DNA of 64,000 nucleotides from a virus, in the IMG/VR virus record IMGVR_UViG_3300044522_000179, positions 1 through 64,000 of that record. One strand, written 5' to 3'. Within the stretch, counting starts at the first letter, position 1, and each line of letters begins with the position of its first letter. The translations under genes and the position numbers were made by a program. Positions 43,163-52,500 of this stretch are shown one piece after another. A model generated the notes under the pieces. It had not been told where the DNA came from and made no database searches. It worked only from the letters and a program-made list of their open reading frames with translations.

Positions 43163-43608
43163 ACATCACCTGATTGATTTTCTGATCTTCTAATTACAAT
43201 TTTGTAAGATTCAACTACACCAAATGGACCAGTAAAAGGTTCATAAGTTGCTACCTCAAACAAAGTACCTTTACCAGATCTTGGACCCGAAGTCTCCATA
43301 TAAACAAGGTTTCCTTCTTGGTCTTTGATGTCAGATATTAAGATATTTGTTAGGGCATTTTTGCTATCTAGCAAAGAAATTCTGATGTCAGACTTTATTC
43401 TTCCAACTAAGATTGAGTTCTGTGTAATATTTACGTTCGGTTTTACCTCTTCTTTAAATGCTGATCCACCTGAAGAAAAACTACAAGCAAAAACTCTATC
43501 AAGAACCCACTGCTTTTTAATTACTCCAAAGTCACCCTGATCAACTATTGGATGATATAAAGATGCCTGCATTGGGAACATAAAGTCTGGTGTTTCGCAA
43601 ACTGTCAT
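43159..43608 (-). CDS. Head-closure (stopper) protein candidate
   Basis: 149 residues, beta-rich, with ISLLDSKNALTNILISDIKDQEGN and YKIVIRRSE. Fits the size and slot of the head-closure protein that seals the portal-adaptor complex. 4-nt overlap downstream and 1-nt overlap upstream. No distinctive motif. Confidence 0.55.
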   Translation of the reverse strand: MTVCETPDFMFPMQASLYHPIVDQGDFGVIKKQWVLDRVFACSFSSGGSAFKEEVKPNVNITQNSILVGRIKSDIRISLLDSKNALTNILISDIKDQEGNLVYMETSGPRSGKGTLFEVATYEPFTGPFGVVESYKIVIRRSENQSGDV

Positions 43609-44504
43609 TATAACACCCCAAGTTTTGTAATAGACTTAGCATACTTTGAAAGTATCTTGTCTACAATTATATTTCCCGTTCCTTCGAAAAGACCCTTGTC
43701 AAATTGAATTCTAAATTGATCTGTATTGTAAGAAGAAATAAATCTCTTGTAATAATCTAATTTGCCACACTCTATATCGTGAACAAGCATTTCTGTTGCT
43801 CTAACAATGTCTGATGGAACTGCAGTATATCCATGCTCAACAGTTACTAGATAATCCCAACCTCTTCCAAACCCTCTATAGATAAACTGAGGATCTAGTG
43901 AGTCAGATGCTGCTGCAGGCAAAACTAGTGGTGCTGATTCTGCTCTATTAATGTTGTCTGTTGACTTTTCAATAATTGCTGTCTTGTCTGACGAGACTTC
44001 GTATTCTCTATCTTCTACTAATTTATTGTTTTCATATACCGTCAAAACTTTTTTAACATCATCCCAAACTGGAAGATAATCTGCTCCAGTTCCTTCAAAG
44101 TGTAAAACTTTTTTCTTATAATAAAATCCTTCTGGAATTACAGAATCTATTACCGCTCTTGCAATTTCTTCATTTAAAGCATAGGCTGCAATGTCTGATG
44201 CTGTTGTTGCCTTTGTTGATGGGGCTACATAAGGTCTTACGATTTCATAAGTTTCATCTTTAAGAATTGTTTCTCCAACTGCACCAAGATTTTTAACAAT
44301 TTCAAGCCTATAAGAAGAATCATACTTTCCTGGCAAAGATATATTAAGAATGTTTCCTGATACTTTATTTAAAAATGTTAATGTTGATACTGAAAGATCC
44401 GCCATATCTGTTATGCTGGCAGTTATTGTTGATGATGTGATTCCAACAGGAACAACAAAATTAACAGATATATCTGCGTATGGCGAAACTCTCAATATCT
44501 CCAT
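43608..44504 (-). CDS. Head-to-tail adaptor candidate
   Basis: 298 residues. An N-terminal Ig-like beta part (~1-95: DISVNFVVPVGITSS) is followed by a helical part (~110-298: TASDIAAYALNEEIARAVIDS; IVRATEMLVHDIECGKLDYYKRF). The helical end resembles gp6/gp15-type adaptors. The extra N-terminal domain is unusual for an adaptor. Confidence 0.55.
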   Translation of the reverse strand: MEILRVSPYADISVNFVVPVGITSSTITASITDMADLSVSTLTFLNKVSGNILNISLPGKYDSSYRLEIVKNLGAVGETILKDETYEIVRPYVAPSTKATTASDIAAYALNEEIARAVIDSVIPEGFYYKKKVLHFEGTGADYLPVWDDVKKVLTVYENNKLVEDREYEVSSDKTAIIEKSTDNINRAESAPLVLPAAASDSLDPQFIYRGFGRGWDYLVTVEHGYTAVPSDIVRATEMLVHDIECGKLDYYKRFISSYNTDQFRIQFDKGLFEGTGNIIVDKILSKYAKSITKLGVL

Positions 44505-44510
44505 CTTTAA

Positions 44511-44927
44511 TTATCCAAAAGCCTTTTCGACTTCTTCAGGTGTAGCAATACGAACATGTGAGCGAGTTAGCCACTTGTCTGCTTGCTTTTGTGTTACGAT
44601 GTTGTAGCCCCTATTAAGAGTTCCAACCTCTTCCCAACGAACGCTCTTTGTTGAAAAAAGCGCTACCTTTCCTGAAAGGTTTACATCTGTGTTAATTGTC
44701 TTACTTGCGCCGTCTGCTGCCATTGATCCAATAGCACCTGTCTCTGTAAAGCCTAGTGCTTGAACTGGCTCAACTGCTGCTGGTGCTTCTACCACTGCTT
44801 CAACTACTGCTTCGACTACAGGTTCTACTGTAGGCTCTACTGCAACTTCTACTACTGGTGCTTCGACATGGTCATTCTCTTCTGCATTTTCTGCTGAAAA
44901 CGGATTGTTATAATTATTATTTTCCAT
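44511..44927 (-). CDS. Capsid-associated protein with acidic Val/Glu repeat
   Basis: 138 residues. N-terminal ~20-60 is a low-complexity VEPVVEAVVEA repeat. The C-terminal ~85-138 (GKVALFSTKSVRWEEVG, GYNIVTQKQADKWL, RIATPEEVEKAFG) is a compact domain I recall next to capsid genes in actinophages. It may be a decoration, scaffold remnant or connector. AAGGAGG ribosome site; own promoter after a terminator. Confidence 0.65.
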   Translation of the reverse strand: MENNNYNNPFSAENAEENDHVEAPVVEVAVEPTVEPVVEAVVEAVVEAPAAVEPVQALGFTETGAIGSMAADGASKTINTDVNLSGKVALFSTKSVRWEEVGTLNRGYNIVTQKQADKWLTRSHVRIATPEEVEKAFG

Positions 44928-44945
44928 TGTATCCTCCTTGTTTGT

Positions 44946-44954
44946 ATTATATCA
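44946..44954 (-). promoter_or_regulatory. Extended -10 TGA-TATAAT for the neck operon
   Basis: Perfect TATAAT with TGA extension, 18 bases before the ATG at 44927 and 12 bases after the terminator hairpin. Confidence 0.65.
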
Positions 44955-44966
44955 TTAAAGTATTAA

Positions 44967-44996
44967 GGGGGACAGGAGAGTGAACTCCCGCCCCCC
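44967..44996 (-). terminator. Strong hairpin terminator after the major capsid gene
   Basis: Twelve-base GC-rich stem (GGGGGGCGGGAG with CTCCTGTCCCCC, two G-T pairs) and a 6-base loop, followed by TTAATACTTT. The U-tract is weak, as in many actinobacterial terminators. Lies 21 bases after the capsid stop. Confidence 0.75.
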
Positions 44997-45017
44997 ATTA
45001 AAGGTACTGATTACAGA

Positions 45018-46160
45018 TTATGAATCTGATGCAGAATCAGCGAATGCAATTGCATCCTCTTCTTCCCACTGAATACCAAAGCGGACGAATACTGTGTACT
45101 CAATTGTGTCCTTCTTTGCTACGTACTCACGGTTTACAACGATGTCGCGCTGGAATCCCCATACACGGTTTGCAGGGAATGTCAAGTCGATATAGCCTGC
45201 TGGGTAGTAAGGAACTTCCTGAACTTCAATTCCGAGAACACGTGTTGTACGTGCTCCACCGAATGTCTGTCCTACGCCATCAAGGTATGATTGACGATTT
45301 GACTGTGTGCTTCCGATAGGAATTCCTGAAAATGCTTCAGCAACTGCATCTGCAAGGGTACCGTTATTCTTAACGATTCCTCCAAATGTATCTGTACCTG
45401 CGTAGAACTTAAGATTGTTCTTAAGTGCACGGTACTTACGTGGCATTGCATTAATGATTCCCTGCATAACTTCAGGTGTCCAGGCGTTATCTGCTACAGT
45501 TACAACTGACTCATGTGCTTGTCCAGCACCTGTTCCAGTCTTTGCTTTATTGATAAATCCGTCCATGATTGACAGGAATGAACCTGTTGAACCATCACCG
45601 TTGATAGCGAGATCTTCGATATCGTTTGCGAATGCGTTGGTCATTAGGCGTACCAAGTGATCTTCTAGAGCGTCACCTTCTACACCATCTTCCAATGATT
45701 CTGCTGTTACTTCCCAATCAAGACGAATCTTCTTGGTAGTAAGTTCGACCTTAGAGAATGTTGCACCTGTGTTTGTGTATGTACCAATTGCTTGCGCTGC
45801 TGCACGAATTACACGCTCACCGACGTTTACCTTCTCAAGTTCCATAGAATTAGCCTTCATTGTTACACGACGGCCATCCTTTGCTAATACTGTTGCATCC
45901 CAAACATAGTCGATAAAACGACGTGCCTGCTCGGGGCGCAAAATTCCAGAAGCCGCTGAACCACTAGGGTTTACAGCATTGGCTCCGCTTGTAGATCCAA
46001 GTGTCGCTGTTGGAATATTTCCAAGTGTACTTGCACCTGGTGTTGATACTCCACCAATTCCACCTGATGCGAAAGCACCTTGACCCTGGTAAAGCCCTGG
46101 TGCTGTTGCACCGAGATCTCCACTTGCGCCTGGCTGGTTTTTGATTATTTCTTCTGACAT
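45018..46160 (-). CDS. Major capsid protein, HK97 fold
   Basis: 380 residues from ATG 46160 (AGGAGGTG 5 nt upstream; the longer frame runs into the leader). A Gly/Ala/Ser-rich N-terminal ~70 residues may be the delta region. HK97-type features follow: RFIDYVWDATVLAKDGRRVTM, KIRLDWEVTAESLEDG, LVRLMTNAFANDIEDLAINGDGS (spine helix), LKFYAGTDTFGGIV and a C-terminal AKKDTIEYTVFVRFGIQW. Forms the icosahedral shell. Confidence 0.9.
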   Translation of the reverse strand: MSEEIIKNQPGASGDLGATAPGLYQGQGAFASGGIGGVSTPGASTLGNIPTATLGSTSGANAVNPSGSAASGILRPEQARRFIDYVWDATVLAKDGRRVTMKANSMELEKVNVGERVIRAAAQAIGTYTNTGATFSKVELTTKKIRLDWEVTAESLEDGVEGDALEDHLVRLMTNAFANDIEDLAINGDGSTGSFLSIMDGFINKAKTGTGAGQAHESVVTVADNAWTPEVMQGIINAMPRKYRALKNNLKFYAGTDTFGGIVKNNGTLADAVAEAFSGIPIGSTQSNRQSYLDGVGQTFGGARTTRVLGIEVQEVPYYPAGYIDLTFPANRVWGFQRDIVVNREYVAKKDTIEYTVFVRFGIQWEEEDAIAFADSASDS

Positions 46161-46183
46161 ATTGTCACCTCCTAGTGATTTTT

Positions 46184-46753
46184 TCATTTGAATAGATCGG
46201 CTGTTTTGAGGAAACTACCGCCCCATAGGGATTTTTCAACCATTTCAGGTTGAGACTGAAAGATATCGCCGATATCTCCAGACTTTCGGAATGCGGTTTC
46301 TGCTTCCACAGCGTCTACTCGTTTTCCAAATTCATTAAACTCACCTGAAACTGCTGCAATATCTTTTGCAACTGCTTCGAATGAATCTTTTACTGTGTCA
46401 ATGTCTACCTTTGAAGACTTAAGAAGTTCTACTTCTGCTTGCAAAGACTTTACTGTTGACACTAGATCGCTAAAGGCTGATTCTAGAGTATTTTTCATTT
46501 CAGTAACTGCATCTGCAATTACCTCTTCTGACTTAGATACTTCTACAACTGCTTCAACTACTGTTTCGACTGCTTCAGCATCTTCTGCCTTAACAATCTC
46601 TTCTGCTACAACATCATCAGTTTTAGCAACTTCTGTTGCTTCAACCTCTTCTGCCTTAGCAATTTCTTCAGTAACTTCTACAACTGCCTCTGGAGCGACC
46701 ACAACATCTTCAATTACGTCTGTCTTTTCAACTTGTGTTTTTGATTTTGTCAT
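46184..46753 (-). CDS. Nested scaffold protein from internal in-frame start
   Basis: Within the protease gene, ATG 46753 (residue 254) is preceded by a full AAGGAGGT with 7-nt spacing, as good as any ribosome site in the window, at the exact border between protease and coiled-coil parts. The product, MTKSKTQVEKTD... of 189 residues, would be an assembly scaffold, as with lambda C/Nu3. Sequence evidence is direct; expression is inferred. Confidence 0.72.
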   Translation of the reverse strand: MTKSKTQVEKTDVIEDVVVAPEAVVEVTEEIAKAEEVEATEVAKTDDVVAEEIVKAEDAEAVETVVEAVVEVSKSEEVIADAVTEMKNTLESAFSDLVSTVKSLQAEVELLKSSKVDIDTVKDSFEAVAKDIAAVSGEFNEFGKRVDAVEAETAFRKSGDIGDIFQSQPEMVEKSLWGGSFLKTADLFK

Positions 46754-47512
46754 AGGTTGTACCTCCTTGTTAATCTTAGAAGTATTAATGCCTTTAGCAC
46801 TATCAACTAAGAATTTTATCATGTCTGTTTTTTCATTATCCGTTTTTTCAACGAAACCTATATTTGCCATTTGCTCACCAGTAGTTGGACTTAACTCTGA
46901 TTCATTTTCTGAAACCATAACAATGCCTGATTCCTTGTCATAAAAAACATTTTCTAAAACTGTTTCGTCACCCTTAACAACATCTACTCCGTCAACTTTT
47001 TCAACAGATACAATGTTTGCAAACTGATTTGCTGGGGAATCTACAAGACTCAACTCAATCAAATCGTATTGCTTAATAATTCTAATTGCTTTGTCTGATT
47101 TCTCGTCAAACCCATCGTCCCATTTGTTCATACGTCCACCAATAGAAAAACCAGTTAGTGTTCCATCTAGAACCTTTTCCCAAGTATCTTGTGCACCCTT
47201 TGAAACATATGCTGATACGAATACACCGTTATAAAACTTCTTTGAGTCTGGATCAAAATATTTATCTGCTTTGAATGAAACCATCTTGCCTACTGCTAGT
47301 GGCTGATGCATTTCTCTGATGTTCCCTCGGAATTTTGCAAAGGCATCCATTGATGCTTCTGCTGTTACAATGTCATCTTGCTTATCGACATTGTCTAAAG
47401 ATGCAAAACCAGAAACGACTCTACGCTCTTTGTCCACTTTGGTAAGGGGCATAGAAAGACGAAGATTATTCCCATCAGTATTCCAATGGGCTTTGGATAT
47501 ATTGCTCACCAT
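46184..47512 (-). CDS. Prohead protease fused to scaffold domain
   Basis: 442 residues. The N-terminal ~1-190 is an HK97-type (S78/U35) prohead protease: VVSGFASLDNVDKQDDIV, EMHQPLAVGKM (His69), TLTGFSIGGRM (Ser123) and LIELSLVDSPAN. Residues ~255-442 are an acidic Glu/Val-rich, coiled-coil scaffold (TEMKNTLESAFSDLVSTVKSL). Start: ATG 47512 lies only 3 nt after the -10 hexamer, while the next codon GTG (47509) lies 6 nt after it, as at other leaderless genes. An internal start at 46753 yields the scaffold alone. Confidence 0.88.
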   Translation of the reverse strand: MVSNISKAHWNTDGNNLRLSMPLTKVDKERRVVSGFASLDNVDKQDDIVTAEASMDAFAKFRGNIREMHQPLAVGKMVSFKADKYFDPDSKKFYNGVFVSAYVSKGAQDTWEKVLDGTLTGFSIGGRMNKWDDGFDEKSDKAIRIIKQYDLIELSLVDSPANQFANIVSVEKVDGVDVVKGDETVLENVFYDKESGIVMVSENESELSPTTGEQMANIGFVEKTDNEKTDMIKFLVDSAKGINTSKINKEVQPMTKSKTQVEKTDVIEDVVVAPEAVVEVTEEIAKAEEVEATEVAKTDDVVAEEIVKAEDAEAVETVVEAVVEVSKSEEVIADAVTEMKNTLESAFSDLVSTVKSLQAEVELLKSSKVDIDTVKDSFEAVAKDIAAVSGEFNEFGKRVDAVEAETAFRKSGDIGDIFQSQPEMVEKSLWGGSFLKTADLFK

Positions 47513-47515
47513 TAT

Positions 47516-47521
47516 ATTATA
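47516..47521 (-). promoter_or_regulatory. -10 hexamer TATAAT before protease gene, GTG leaderless start
   Basis: TATAAT, six bases, then GTG at 47509 (ATG 3 bases after the hexamer is too close for transcription from a normal start). Preceded by GCG, not TGN. In the 52-base gap after the portal. Confidence 0.55.
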
Positions 47522-47564
47522 CGCCCTTTTTTACACATATATCACAATATGGACATATGGGACA

Positions 47565-49157
47565 TTAAGGAGTTTTTCTTCCCTCTCCTTTTGGGGCTCT
47601 TCCAGCAACTGTTGAAGTGCTGTCTGAATTATTATTTGTTCTTGCAGAGTCTCTGGCTCTTGTAGTTGTTGCTTCTGCTGCTGCAGTTGCTTTAAGATCT
47701 AAGACCTCGTCGCCACCTTCTCTTTGTGGCATATCCAAAAGAACTCTTGCCTCGTTTGGAGTCATAATTTGATTCTTAACATATCTTTCAAGAATTTGAG
47801 ACTGTGCAATTTCATCTGTTAAGGTTAATTCATTAAAAACAAACTCAAGAATATCGGTTTTTTCACGGACAATCTTGTTGATCATTTTTTCAATTTGTCT
47901 TTGTGCTGGTCTTGCTACCTGCTCTTTAAAGGTGCGATCCTGTGCAAGTGCTGCTGCAATAGATCCAGAATCGCCACCTCCAAGTTTAGACAATGGAACT
48001 TGATGTGCTACCAGAATGTCATCACGGTTTTGTTTACGATACTCTTTAAAGGAGCCATCTTGTATACCGTCTTCAATGGGATCCATTTTAAACTCTACCT
48101 TATTGTTTTCGCTATCTCCTGGTAATGGAATATATAGAGTTCTATGTGACTGCCCTCTGAGATTTGTCTGTAAGAATCTAAACATCTTATCTTCTGCGTC
48201 TCCAGAAAGTTTTGCACCCTTTAGGGTTACAACGTATCTTGGTACTGCTTTATTTGCAAAGTAATCAATATTGTATTGTGAAGCAAGTGAGTCTCCATGC
48301 AATGAGTTAATTGCCGACATAATGTCTGGCACTCCATAGAATGTGTTAAGAGGCGAGTACTGCTTAAAGTGAATAATTTCATTTGGTCTAGCATCTGTAG
48401 TTAGTGGATTCTGATTTTTTGCTCCAAAGTTACGGAAGTAAACAATCTTGTTTCCAATAATCTGAACATAGCCATCTTTGATTCTTCTAACTCTCATTGT
48501 TGTTGATGGGATATGTCCAACATATCCAATCTCTCCACGAGTAGTTCTTCCTATTTCTAAGTATCCGTTTCCAGTTGACTGTAGGTCTGTGTAAACTTTT
48601 TCCATTGTTGCTGTAAATGAATCGTCATCGTTAAGAGACTCTATCCAATCACGCATTTCAATTTTTGCTCGTTCAATTCTTTTTCTTGCTTTTTGCGTTG
48701 CGCTATTATCTTCTGATGATTCAAGTCTCATCATTGTTCTTTGAGAAACCTTAAACTCATAACCTAGACCAACGATGTTCTCTACCTTAGCATCAATGGC
48801 TGCGTGGTTTGCAAAAGATGTGTCGTAATAGTTTGCCAACTCATACAAGTTCCATGGTGGGGTGATTACATCAAACATTCCATAGCCGTTTATATATACT
48901 AGTCCTGGGTTTATTTCTTTTGATTGTGCTCCATCAATACCGCTTTTTCCAGCAAGTGCTGCAGTTGTGTATTGAGTTGTTGGTTCAACCATCTTTGTTG
49001 AAGATCTGCTTATACGTCTTTTAAAGTTTGCTTCTAGTCCGTCAAGAGATTTTAATGAATCCCAATTTCCGTTAAATGGATCTGACTTTGAAAAAGTATC
49101 ATCTTTCTTTATTGATTCATCAATCCTTGCACTAATCTCATAATCGTTGTCTTCCAT
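47565..49157 (-). CDS. Portal protein
   Basis: 530 residues. PBSX/HK97-like portal features: ELANYYDTSFANHAAIDAKV, FTATMEKVYTDLQSTGNGYLEIGR, IHFKQYSPLNTFYGVPDI, DYFANKAVPRYVVTLKG, LVAHQVPLSKLGGGDSGSIA. Ser/Thr/Arg-rich C-terminal tail (~485-530) is probably disordered. Forms the dodecameric DNA gate. Confidence 0.9.
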   Translation of the reverse strand: MEDNDYEISARIDESIKKDDTFSKSDPFNGNWDSLKSLDGLEANFKRRISRSSTKMVEPTTQYTTAALAGKSGIDGAQSKEINPGLVYINGYGMFDVITPPWNLYELANYYDTSFANHAAIDAKVENIVGLGYEFKVSQRTMMRLESSEDNSATQKARKRIERAKIEMRDWIESLNDDDSFTATMEKVYTDLQSTGNGYLEIGRTTRGEIGYVGHIPSTTMRVRRIKDGYVQIIGNKIVYFRNFGAKNQNPLTTDARPNEIIHFKQYSPLNTFYGVPDIMSAINSLHGDSLASQYNIDYFANKAVPRYVVTLKGAKLSGDAEDKMFRFLQTNLRGQSHRTLYIPLPGDSENNKVEFKMDPIEDGIQDGSFKEYRKQNRDDILVAHQVPLSKLGGGDSGSIAAALAQDRTFKEQVARPAQRQIEKMINKIVREKTDILEFVFNELTLTDEIAQSQILERYVKNQIMTPNEARVLLDMPQREGGDEVLDLKATAAAEATTTRARDSARTNNNSDSTSTVAGRAPKGEGRKTP

Positions 49158-49159
49158 AA

Positions 49160-49546
49160 TTATTCCTCATCCCCATACTTAGCAATTGTATCTTTTGCTG
49201 CTTGTACTGCTCCAAGGTCGTTTAGGTTTGGTATAAGTCCAGACTTCATACGATCAACTTGCTCAGAATATTCTTCTTCTGAAACTCTTGTTAGCCCTGG
49301 AACAAATACGCATGTACCATCTCCTGGATCTCCGTAATGCATTGCAGTCTTTTTTAGTTCTGCCATTCTAGTAAAGTCGTTTTTATCTGAAGGTATATTG
49401 AGTACAGAACCGTTTCCATCTGTAAACCATTTACCATTTGCTTTCTTATACACATAAAGGCCCCAGTCATAGTTCTTTTCAATGACCTGACGTCTAACGT
49501 TTTTTACAATTGGTTGACCAGTTTTTGGGTCTATAAGGGAATCCAT
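49160..49546 (-). CDS. Conserved hypothetical protein before the portal
   Basis: 128 residues. NYDWGLYVYKKANGKWFTDGNG and AMHYGDPGDGTCVFVPGL are the most distinctive segments. Found by position beside portals in related actinophages as far as I recall; function unknown. The ATG is 7 nt after TGG-TATACT with no ribosome site (leaderless candidate), so it starts the portal transcript. Confidence 0.65.
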   Translation of the reverse strand: MDSLIDPKTGQPIVKNVRRQVIEKNYDWGLYVYKKANGKWFTDGNGSVLNIPSDKNDFTRMAELKKTAMHYGDPGDGTCVFVPGLTRVSEEEYSEQVDRMKSGLIPNLNDLGAVQAAKDTIAKYGDEE

Positions 49547-49553
49547 AACTACA

Positions 49554-49562
49554 AGTATACCA
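49554..49562 (-). promoter_or_regulatory. Extended -10 TGG-TATACT, leaderless start at 49546
   Basis: Seven bases separate the hexamer from ATG. Lies in the 18-base gap after the LamG gene stop. Confidence 0.65.
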
Positions 49563-49564
49563 TA

Positions 49565-52500
49565 TTAGGCTGGGGTCTCTACGAACTGACTCCATTTTAC
49601 GTCAGTAAATATAGTATATGCATACTCTTCAAAACGAACTGGTCTATCATCATCTACAATAATTTTGTTTGTGCCCGTATAACTCTTATAAACATCTGAA
49701 GGGTTTACACCATAATAACTTGTTTCTGATAAGACAAGAACCTTATTCCAGTTAAAAGATGGACTATCCCAGAACTCCCAGTCAAGGGGCGAAGACCCCA
49801 AAACCTTAACTCTAAACCAAGGTCTTTCTGCTATGTTCTGAACTTCTTGTAGATTAGTAGACTGATAGTATGAAAGGCTGTTAAATAGTAGTGGTCCAGT
49901 TAATCTTACTGCCCCTTCAAAAAATGAAAAATTAAGACTGTTTGCAAAATTAATCCCAAGGAATCCCCACTCTTGAAGAGTTATTACTGGCTCTTTTACT
50001 ATTTTTCCATTCCAATAAAATCCAATACCGTTTTGGACTAGGCCAGTATTTGCATCTATTGCGTAAATTTTTGCTCTGCGTCCAGAAGGATCATTAGCAA
50101 CCATGTAAAATTTTATGTAAGAATCTTTGCTTTGGATTTCAAATATCTGTGTTGGTGCATATGGGAAATAGTCTCCGTCAAACCTTACGGCCATTTGCAT
50201 TGCTATAGCCTTAAATCCTTCGGCTCTGCTTTCATTTACAGGAATCATAAGACCTCTATTAACTAATGGATCATACCTTCCTTTTAATTGAATTCCGCTT
50301 GTTTTGGTTAAATAAAGATACGGAGATGATCCTGGATAGATTGCAAAAGGATTATTCTTTTTAAAGTTATAATAAATTCCAGTCTTTGTATATGGATAAA
50401 CAGATGTTCCAAACCTTGTTCCAATTGGACTAGCATCAGATTCATTAAATGCTTGTGATGCATAAGAAAGTTTTTTAATTAATACATTGTTTGTTTCTGA
50501 ATTTTTTACATTCATTTCTATGTGTGTAACAATAGACAAGTCATTAAAGTCTACTCCAGTTGGTGGGTATATAATCATATTATCTACAACTTCATATTTT
50601 GTTGTCATCCAGTCTGAACCAGGAACTAATACTCCATCTCTTGAAGGTCTTTCTGTTTTTGTAAAATAATAGTATGTTTGGTTTGCACCCAATTCTGTAT
50701 ATTGAAAAGTTACATAACTTTTTACAATTGATCCATCTGTGTCATATTTATATTCTTTTGCTATTTTATTTTTTAAATCATCGTAATCATTGTATCCAGT
50801 AAAAAGGTAATTGTCTAATGATGTGTATGTTCTTTGAACTGGGGTTCCGTATTCATCTGATAACTCTGCATATGTCCAAGCCTCTGGCTCTGTTTCTATT
50901 GCTATAGTCTTTGATGGTATTGGGTAATCAATATTAAACTGAATAAAGTCAAGATCAAAATATTGGTCCCCTCGTTTATCAAGAACGGATTCAGCAAAAT
51001 ATGTTAGTGGAAGTTGATCTTCCCAATATGCGCTTGCAGATACAGCAAGTTTGTATGTATCAAAAACTATCTCTGGTAAAAGAGTATAACTTGCAACATG
51101 GTCTAAAAGGGAATCCTCTTCAGCAACAACCACATCTCCACCAGTAAGTGCTCCATTTACAGTGTATGTTCCAAGAGGCAAATGAAAAGATGTTGTATCT
51201 ATTCCTCCGTCTATGTTGATTAACTGGTTATTTTGGTAAATAGCAAACAAGTCTTCATTCCATACTGGAACACCTATCTCATTAAACAAAGATCTAATTT
51301 TTTGAAAGTTATATTCTGTACATAGTCCTACATTGTATATTTTTCCAGTAAAAGTTGATAGACCGTTCTTGTCTCCACCAACATACATCCTTAGGTCTGA
51401 TAAAGATCCAAAAAAGTCTGATGCTGGGTTTCCAAATCTTGATACAAATGCTGGAATGTTTAAGCCTATGTCTACCAACTCTCCTGGCTCAGCGACTAAA
51501 GGAGAATAGATTGTTTCTGATATTCCGTTATAATTAATAATATAAGATATTTGATTATTTAAAAGTTGTATCTTGAAATAACTATTTGTATTTTCTTTTT
51601 CTATTTTAAAAAGTGTTTGGGCTGAACTTGAGGTTTGTGGCAATCTAAAACAACCATAGAAAGCAGAAATGGGAGTTTTTATAAAATCAAAGTTCTTAAA
51701 AAACAAATATCCAGAAACATTATTCCAAGAAGTGTTTGGTCTAAAGGAAAAAAAGTTTCTTGTATCTGATGATTGAACTAGACCACAATCTGACAAAAGT
51801 TCTTTTTCTGTTTTTGATGACAAGATTGTTTCTGGAAGTGGGTGAGACAAAACAGAAAGAGACTTATTCACAACTAATGTATTGTCATTAAAGGCTTGAC
51901 TCCATGAACCTACCTTTGGATATGAGTAGTTTGAGGTGTAGTCTGCAAATGAGTAATCAATAAAAACAGATGTTCCACTATAAGATGTATTAATATTTTC
52001 TGGAATATCAACGCCTTGCCCAAATACAAACCTTCTTTTTGCAACAGCAGTTGCAACAATGTATGGATAAATTCCAACGCAGTCAACCTCTATTGGATAT
52101 ATATCATCATATGCGTAAAAGCCTATCCAGTCTTGATCCTTAAGACTTTCATTTAACATGGAAGGTAAAGAAAGTGACTCAGTTAAATAGTTTAAAGAAA
52201 CAACTTCTTGGCCATTTATTACAAGAGATGCAGTGTCTTTTCCAACACGCATGTGAACCAGCATTGGCCTTGTCCACTCACCAACATAGTATGTACCATA
52301 GTTATCTCCTATCTTTAATCCTATTGATGGTCCATCAACATATATTCCATCTTCTGATGCAATTGGACCAATAATTCTTTTCCTGTCGTTACTGTATGAA
52401 TTTATTCTAAGCCAAGTTTCAAAAGTATACTGCTTAAATTTTCCAGACTCATTTAAAAATCCAGAACCAGGAACTATAAGGGAGGGCAAATCTGTATTTG

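Noticed and set aside
47509-47564. Terminator after the portal gene
   Set aside because: The C/T-rich run has no stem; only the -10 hexamer is supported there.
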